A stretch of 15,679 nucleotides of DNA from NCBI GenBank assembly GCA_910584815.1, contig CAJUBT010000010.1:1-15679 (forward strand), given 5' to 3'. The position numbers were made by a program, and so were the translations under genes. Each line of letters starts with the position of its first letter. The first letter of the stretch is position 1. The notes beneath the pieces were generated by a model. It was not told where the DNA came from and ran no database searches. It was given only the letters and a program-made list of their open reading frames with translations. Positions 13,666-15,679 of this stretch are shown one piece after another. The stretch comes from an uncultured Christensenella sp. Lineage in GTDB: Bacteria > Bacillota > Clostridia > Christensenellales > UBA1242.

Positions 13666-14991
13666 TTATTCATCCTTTTCAGAACGATTTTTTAAGGTTA
13701 TTTTTATTGGAGTTCCATCAAAATCAACTGCTTTTCTTATAGCATTTTCTAAATATCTTTCGTAAGAAAAATGCATTGCATTAGTATCGTTTACAAACAA
13801 AACAAAATTTGGGGGATTTGTGCTTGCCTGGGTGCAATAAAACAATTTAAGGCGTTGACCATTTTTTGTTGGTGGTTGCTTTACTGTTACTGCATTTTGA
13901 ATAATTTCGTTTAAAACACCTGTTTTTACACGCTTAGATGCATTTTCATAAACCTTTTCTACAAGTGGCATTATTTTATTTGTACGTTGACCTGTAAGTG
14001 CAGAAATGTAAAGAGGCACAAAATAATCCATAAACTTAAGGTCTTCTTTAAGTTTGTTTGTATATATATTTATGGTTTTATCATCTTTTGCAATTAAATC
14101 CCACTTGTTTAGCACTATTATGCTAGGTTTATTTTGCTCGTGCACAAAACCAGCAACTTTAATATCTTGCTCAGTTATACCGTTTGAAACATCTATTACA
14201 ATTAAAACGACATCTGCCCTTTTAATTGCTTCAATACTTCTTAAAACACTATAGCGTTCTATGCTTTTATCTTCTATTGCATTTTTCTTTCGCATACCTG
14301 CTGTGTCTATTAAAACATAGTTTTTGTTGTTATATTTAAAAGGGGTGTCTATTGCATCTCTTGTGGTGCCTGCAACGGAACTTACAACAAGGCGTTCTTC
14401 ACCAAGTAGTCTGTTAGTTAAACTACTTTTCCCTGCATTTGGTTTGCCTACTATTGCAATTTTTATTTCATCTCCTGGGGCATTATTAATTTCTGGGTTA
14501 GATTTTAATAAAGATACCACTTCATCTAACAATTCACCTAAGCCCTTAGACTGTTCTGCTGAAATTGGAAACATTCTTTTTATTCCAAGTTCATAAAAAT
14601 CGTAGGTATTTTCTAATTCAAAGTTATCTAATTTATTTACAACCAAAATTAATGGCTTTTTACATTTTCTTAAATAATCGGCAACTTGCCTATCGTTATT
14701 TGTTAAACCTTCTTTACCATCAACAAACAACAGAATAACATCTGCTAAATCTATTGCCATTTGGGCTTGAGCAAATATATTTTTTTGCATTTCGCCTTGT
14801 TCAACAAAGTCTAACCCACCAGTATCCACAAGAGTAAAATAGTGACCACACCATTCTGCATCACTATAAATTCTATCACGGGTTACCCCAGCAATATCAT
14901 CAACAATACTTATTCTTCTTCCACACACTTTATTAAAAAAAGTGCTTTTACCAACATTTGGTCTACCAACAACGGCAACTAATGGTTTCAT
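13666..14991 (-). CDS. der: ribosome-assembly GTPase Der (EngA)
   Basis: 441 residues, the usual size. It has two tandem GTPase domains and a C-terminal KH-like domain. First domain: P-loop GRPNVGKS (9-16), DTGG (56-59), NKLD (119-122). Second domain: P-loop GKPNAGKS (182-189), DTAG (229-232), NKWD (295-298). The KH-like part spans about 355-435. Der acts in the cytoplasm in maturation of the 50S subunit and is essential in the bacteria tested. All nucleotide-binding motifs are intact. AGGAAG stands before the ATG. It is the first gene of a der-plsY operon. Confidence 0.98.
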   Translation of the reverse strand: MKPLVAVVGRPNVGKSTFFNKVCGRRISIVDDIAGVTRDRIYSDAEWCGHYFTLVDTGGLDFVEQGEMQKNIFAQAQMAIDLADVILLFVDGKEGLTNNDRQVADYLRKCKKPLILVVNKLDNFELENTYDFYELGIKRMFPISAEQSKGLGELLDEVVSLLKSNPEINNAPGDEIKIAIVGKPNAGKSSLTNRLLGEERLVVSSVAGTTRDAIDTPFKYNNKNYVLIDTAGMRKKNAIEDKSIERYSVLRSIEAIKRADVVLIVIDVSNGITEQDIKVAGFVHEQNKPSIIVLNKWDLIAKDDKTINIYTNKLKEDLKFMDYFVPLYISALTGQRTNKIMPLVEKVYENASKRVKTGVLNEIIQNAVTVKQPPTKNGQRLKLFYCTQASTNPPNFVLFVNDTNAMHFSYERYLENAIRKAVDFDGTPIKITLKNRSEKDE

Positions 14992-15011
14992 ATCTTCCTA
15001 CCCTATAAAAA

Positions 15012-15040
15012 ATATTAACACAAACTAAAACTTTTATCAA
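15012..15040 (-). promoter_or_regulatory. promoter of der-plsY
   Basis: Minus strand TTGATA (15035-15040), 17-base spacer, TAATAT (15012-15017), about 20 bases before the start codon. The nrdR-der gap shows no clear terminator, so some read-through from nrdR is possible. Confidence 0.6.
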
Positions 15041-15163
15041 TAATTTTAGCCACAACAAACAGATAATTTTATTTTGTTTTATTTTATAATCTATTAACAA
15101 AAAACTTTAAGTAAAAACTATTAATAGAATTTTTATGTGAAATATGTTCAGGGTTTTTACTAT

Positions 15164-15610
15164 TTAATTTACATTATTTAAAAAATTAATAAAGGTAGTT
15201 ATATCTTTAAATCTTCTATAAACAGCAGCAAAACGAACATATGAAATTTCATCTATTTTTTTAAGTTCTTCCATAACCATTTCGCCAATTTCACTGCTTT
15301 TGATTTCTTGTTCTAACGAGTTAGAAATTCGTTTTTCAATATCTGCAATAATATCATCTATTTGGGTCATACTTACAGGGCGTTTTTCGCAAGCTTTAAT
15401 AATTCCCTTTTTAATTTTTTGTGGGTCAAAAGATTGGCGTGAATTATCGTTTTTAATTACTAGAATTGGAGAACTTTCAACCATTTCATAAGTGGTAAAC
15501 CTTTTACCACACTTTAAGCATTCTCTTCTGCGTCTAATAGAATTTGTATCTTCCGCTGCTCTTGAATCTATAACCTTACTATCTGCGTAACCACAAAAAA
15601 TACATTTCAT
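15164..15610 (-). CDS. nrdR: transcriptional repressor NrdR
   Basis: 148 residues, typical length. The N-terminal zinc ribbon is complete (Cys3-x2-Cys6 and Cys31-x2-Cys34), with the arginine-rich SIRRRREC strand that contacts DNA; the ATP-cone domain follows from about residue 46 (LVIKNDNSRQSFDPQKIKKGI) to 136. NrdR represses ribonucleotide reductase genes when dATP is high. No ribonucleotide reductase gene or NrdR box pair is seen in the window, so its targets are elsewhere. AGGAGC precedes the ATG. Confidence 0.97.
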   Translation of the reverse strand: MKCIFCGYADSKVIDSRAAEDTNSIRRRRECLKCGKRFTTYEMVESSPILVIKNDNSRQSFDPQKIKKGIIKACEKRPVSMTQIDDIIADIEKRISNSLEQEIKSSEIGEMVMEELKKIDEISYVRFAAVYRRFKDITTFINFLNNVN

Positions 15611-15641
15611 TTTATTTTTGCTCCTATCTTTTATTAAAAAA

Positions 15642-15669
15642 ATTATATCATATTTTTTTATAAACTCAA
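15642..15669 (-). promoter_or_regulatory. promoter of nrdR
   Basis: Minus strand TTGAGT (15664-15669), 16-base spacer, TATAAT (15642-15647), about 32 bases before the start codon. The -10 box is perfect. Confidence 0.65.
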
Positions 15670-15679
15670 AGAGATTTTA

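Overview
The window looks like chromosome from a low-GC, endospore-forming Firmicute of the Clostridia type. The evidence is a complete spoIVA, the der-plsY-spoIVA gene order, nrdR, Firmicute-type tRNAs and ribosome binding sites, and very AT-rich intergenic DNA full of Rho-independent terminators. The exact genus cannot be read from the sequence; an uncultured gut lineage is a guess.

Region 1 (1 to about 1400) differs in composition. It is visibly richer in GC than the rest and carries the 3' part of a rolling-circle Rep of the CRESS-DNA type (end of the HUH nuclease domain plus an SF3 helicase domain), followed by a small predicted lipoprotein, a strong terminator and a structured noncoding element that ends in a tRNA-like GGTTCAATC...GCACCA sequence. 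I read this as the right end of an integrated CRESS-related plasmid or element whose left part lies outside the window.

Region 2 (about 1470-3060, minus strand) is a two-gene operon: a PadR-family repressor and an alpha/beta hydrolase. It is driven by a near-consensus promoter whose -10 box sits inside a perfect 19-bp palindrome, which is probably the PadR operator.

Region 3 (about 3170-9860, plus strand) holds six envelope-type enzymes: an MGDG-synthase/UgtP-like glycosyltransferase, a GT32-like DXD glycosyltransferase, two GT8 glycosyltransferases and two PlsC-like acyltransferases. Together they could build an acylated glycolipid or surface glycan anchor. A tRNA-Gln(CTG) gene sits in the middle and is followed by what look like two decayed tandem copies of its own 3' end and downstream sequence.

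Region 4 (10047-10521, minus strand) is a tRNA-Gly(TCC), tRNA-Arg(TCT), tRNA-His(GTG) operon with a clear promoter and terminator. The tRNA-His and tRNA-Gly genes carry unusual bases. A small DUF378-like membrane protein gene follows on the plus strand (10725-10955).

Region 5 (11160-15679, minus strand) is a core chromosomal block transcribed nrdR, der, plsY, spoIVA: control of ribonucleotide reductase genes, ribosome assembly, phosphatidic acid synthesis and spore-coat foundation. The gpsA gene often found between plsY and spoIVA in relatives is absent here. No CRISPR array, IS transposase or recognised defence system is visible.
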